A stretch of DNA of 64,000 nt from Fibrobacter sp. (GTDB lineage: Bacteria > Fibrobacterota > Fibrobacteria > Fibrobacterales > Fibrobacteraceae). Below the pieces are notes generated by a model. It saw only the letters and a program-made list of their open reading frames with translations, was not told where the DNA came from and ran no database searches. This document shows positions 63,439-64,000 of the stretch, piece after piece. The DNA is taken from the NCBI GenBank assembly GCA_024398835.1, contig JAKSIK010000001.1:1-64000 (forward strand). Direction: 5' to 3'. Positions within the stretch are counted from its first letter, which is position 1. Each line of letters begins with the position of its first letter. A program made the translations under genes and the position numbers.

Positions 63439-64000
63439 ATGAAAAAACTCTCACTTACCGCGATTCTTTTGACGCTACTTGTCCTTACAGGTTGTACCGT
63501 CACCAACCAGAACAAGAACTTGATGAAGGAGCCCAACGGAAATATCCGCGTGGAAACTGCCACCATTAAGCGCTTTGTACCGGTGAGCTTTACCTACCAG
63601 ACGAACGTGACCAGTTGCTCTGAAGTGGAGTTCCTTCGGTATGTGACGGAAAAGGACCCGACTCTTGATAATATCTATGAGATTCACTGGAACTTGATTG
63701 AAAATCACCATAAGTTTTTGGGTGTCATCAAGACGGAAAAGAAGTACTCCTGCAACTTCTGGGGCGTTGGTGTGGAATATGGCGATCCGCTCCCGCGGGT
63801 AGTCCCTACGGGTACTGCTGTCGTTACCGCCTCCGGTGAGACAGTGACTCCGGAACCTGCTACGCCTGCTGTTCCTGTGGCTGCAGCAATGCCTGCAGTT
63901 GCACCTGTATCTGCTCCGGCAGTTGCGCCAGCTGAAGAACCGATGACCGCTGCCAAGCAGGAAGTTGCTGCTGAAGTCGCAAAAGACACTCCGGAAACCG
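63439..64000 (+). CDS. Lipoprotein of the CS-xV/SC-xxxG family, 3' end outside window
   Basis: 187 codons to the window edge, no stop seen. ATG 63439 has AGGAG 7 nt upstream. Lipobox LLVLTGC (Cys 19). Mature part: SCSEVEFLRYVTEKDPTLDNIYEIHW and, later, KYSCNFWGVGVEYGDPL, which align with the two lipoproteins at 27888 and 28406. The tail is rich in Ala, Pro and Val with a Thr/Pro part, also like the 28406 protein. Function unknown; probably anchored in the outer membrane. Confidence 0.8.
   Translation, partial: MKKLSLTAILLTLLVLTGCTVTNQNKNLMKEPNGNIRVETATIKRFVPVSFTYQTNVTSCSEVEFLRYVTEKDPTLDNIYEIHWNLIENHHKFLGVIKTEKKYSCNFWGVGVEYGDPLPRVVPTGTAVVTASGETVTPEPATPAVPVAAAMPAVAPVSAPAVAPAEEPMTAAKQEVAAEVAKDTPET

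Overview
This window looks like chromosome of a Fibrobacter-type bacterium (Fibrobacterota, rumen succinate producers). Evidence seen: a secreted protein with two copies of the 'Fibrobacter succinogenes major paralogous' (FISUMP, TIGR02145) domain, a TIGR02147/DUF4423 regulator, poly-serine linkers in secreted proteins, two tandem CotH-kinase lipoproteins, a class I fumarase, a fused SecDF, and Gram-negative envelope genes (waaA, plsC, MlaE, BamA-like barrel). No phage, integrase, transposase, CRISPR array or classical defence island was found. Most of the window is core and housekeeping DNA, with islands of lineage-specific lipoproteins.

Layout. 1-6.2 kb: truncated Na+:solute symporter, a secreted DUF4874/DUF4832 protein, malQ. 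6.2-11.8 kb: GH13 amylase, secDF, corA, with dispersed intergenic repeats. 11.8-18.7 kb (minus strand): polyprenyl synthase, gyrB, dciA, mlaE and ctpA in one tight run, preceded by a short sigma-70 factor. 18.9-23.3 kb: LytS-like kinase, a CAT-fold acyltransferase-like protein, XPB helicase, tRNA-Thr. 23.4-29.7 kb: TPR protein, SDR enzyme, fumarase with a relic of a second fumarase 3' end, an outer-membrane protein, two paralogous lipoproteins, RluE. 29.8-33.6 kb: uvrC, FISUMP lipoprotein, solitary nuoA. 33.6-42.9 kb: BamA-like barrel, glmM, plsC, rnr, RgpF-like protein, GNAT, TIGR02147 regulator and its lipoprotein partner. 43-50.5 kb: comF, tRNA-Ser, HD-GYP protein, tRNA-Phe, two CotH lipoproteins. 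50.5-57.7 kb: a quinone cassette (ubiE/menG, ubiX, ubiA), small membrane protein, M16 peptidase, tgt, DEAD-box helicase. 57.7-64 kb: tRNA-Glu, ABC exporter, methyltransferase, waaA, ispH, rpmB, outer-membrane protein and a truncated lipoprotein.

How genes fit together: fumarase is on the succinate branch; ubiE/ubiX/ubiA, the polyprenyl synthase and ispH all feed menaquinone, which fumarate respiration needs; MalQ and the GH13 enzyme handle internal alpha-glucans; SecDF, CtpA, the M16 peptidase, MlaE and the BamA-like barrel serve the envelope.

The most interesting signals are not coding. (1) Seven genes have a -10-like hexamer exactly 6 nt before the start codon and no usable Shine-Dalgarno, which predicts leaderless mRNAs. 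(2) Dispersed intergenic elements contain hairpins whose stems differ between copies but keep pairing. (3) A 51-bp fragment matching the end of fumarase only with third-position differences lies 81 bp after that gene. (4) A C8 tract lies just upstream of a perfect -10 box before a lipoprotein operon. (5) A distant three-member lipoprotein family is split between two loci.
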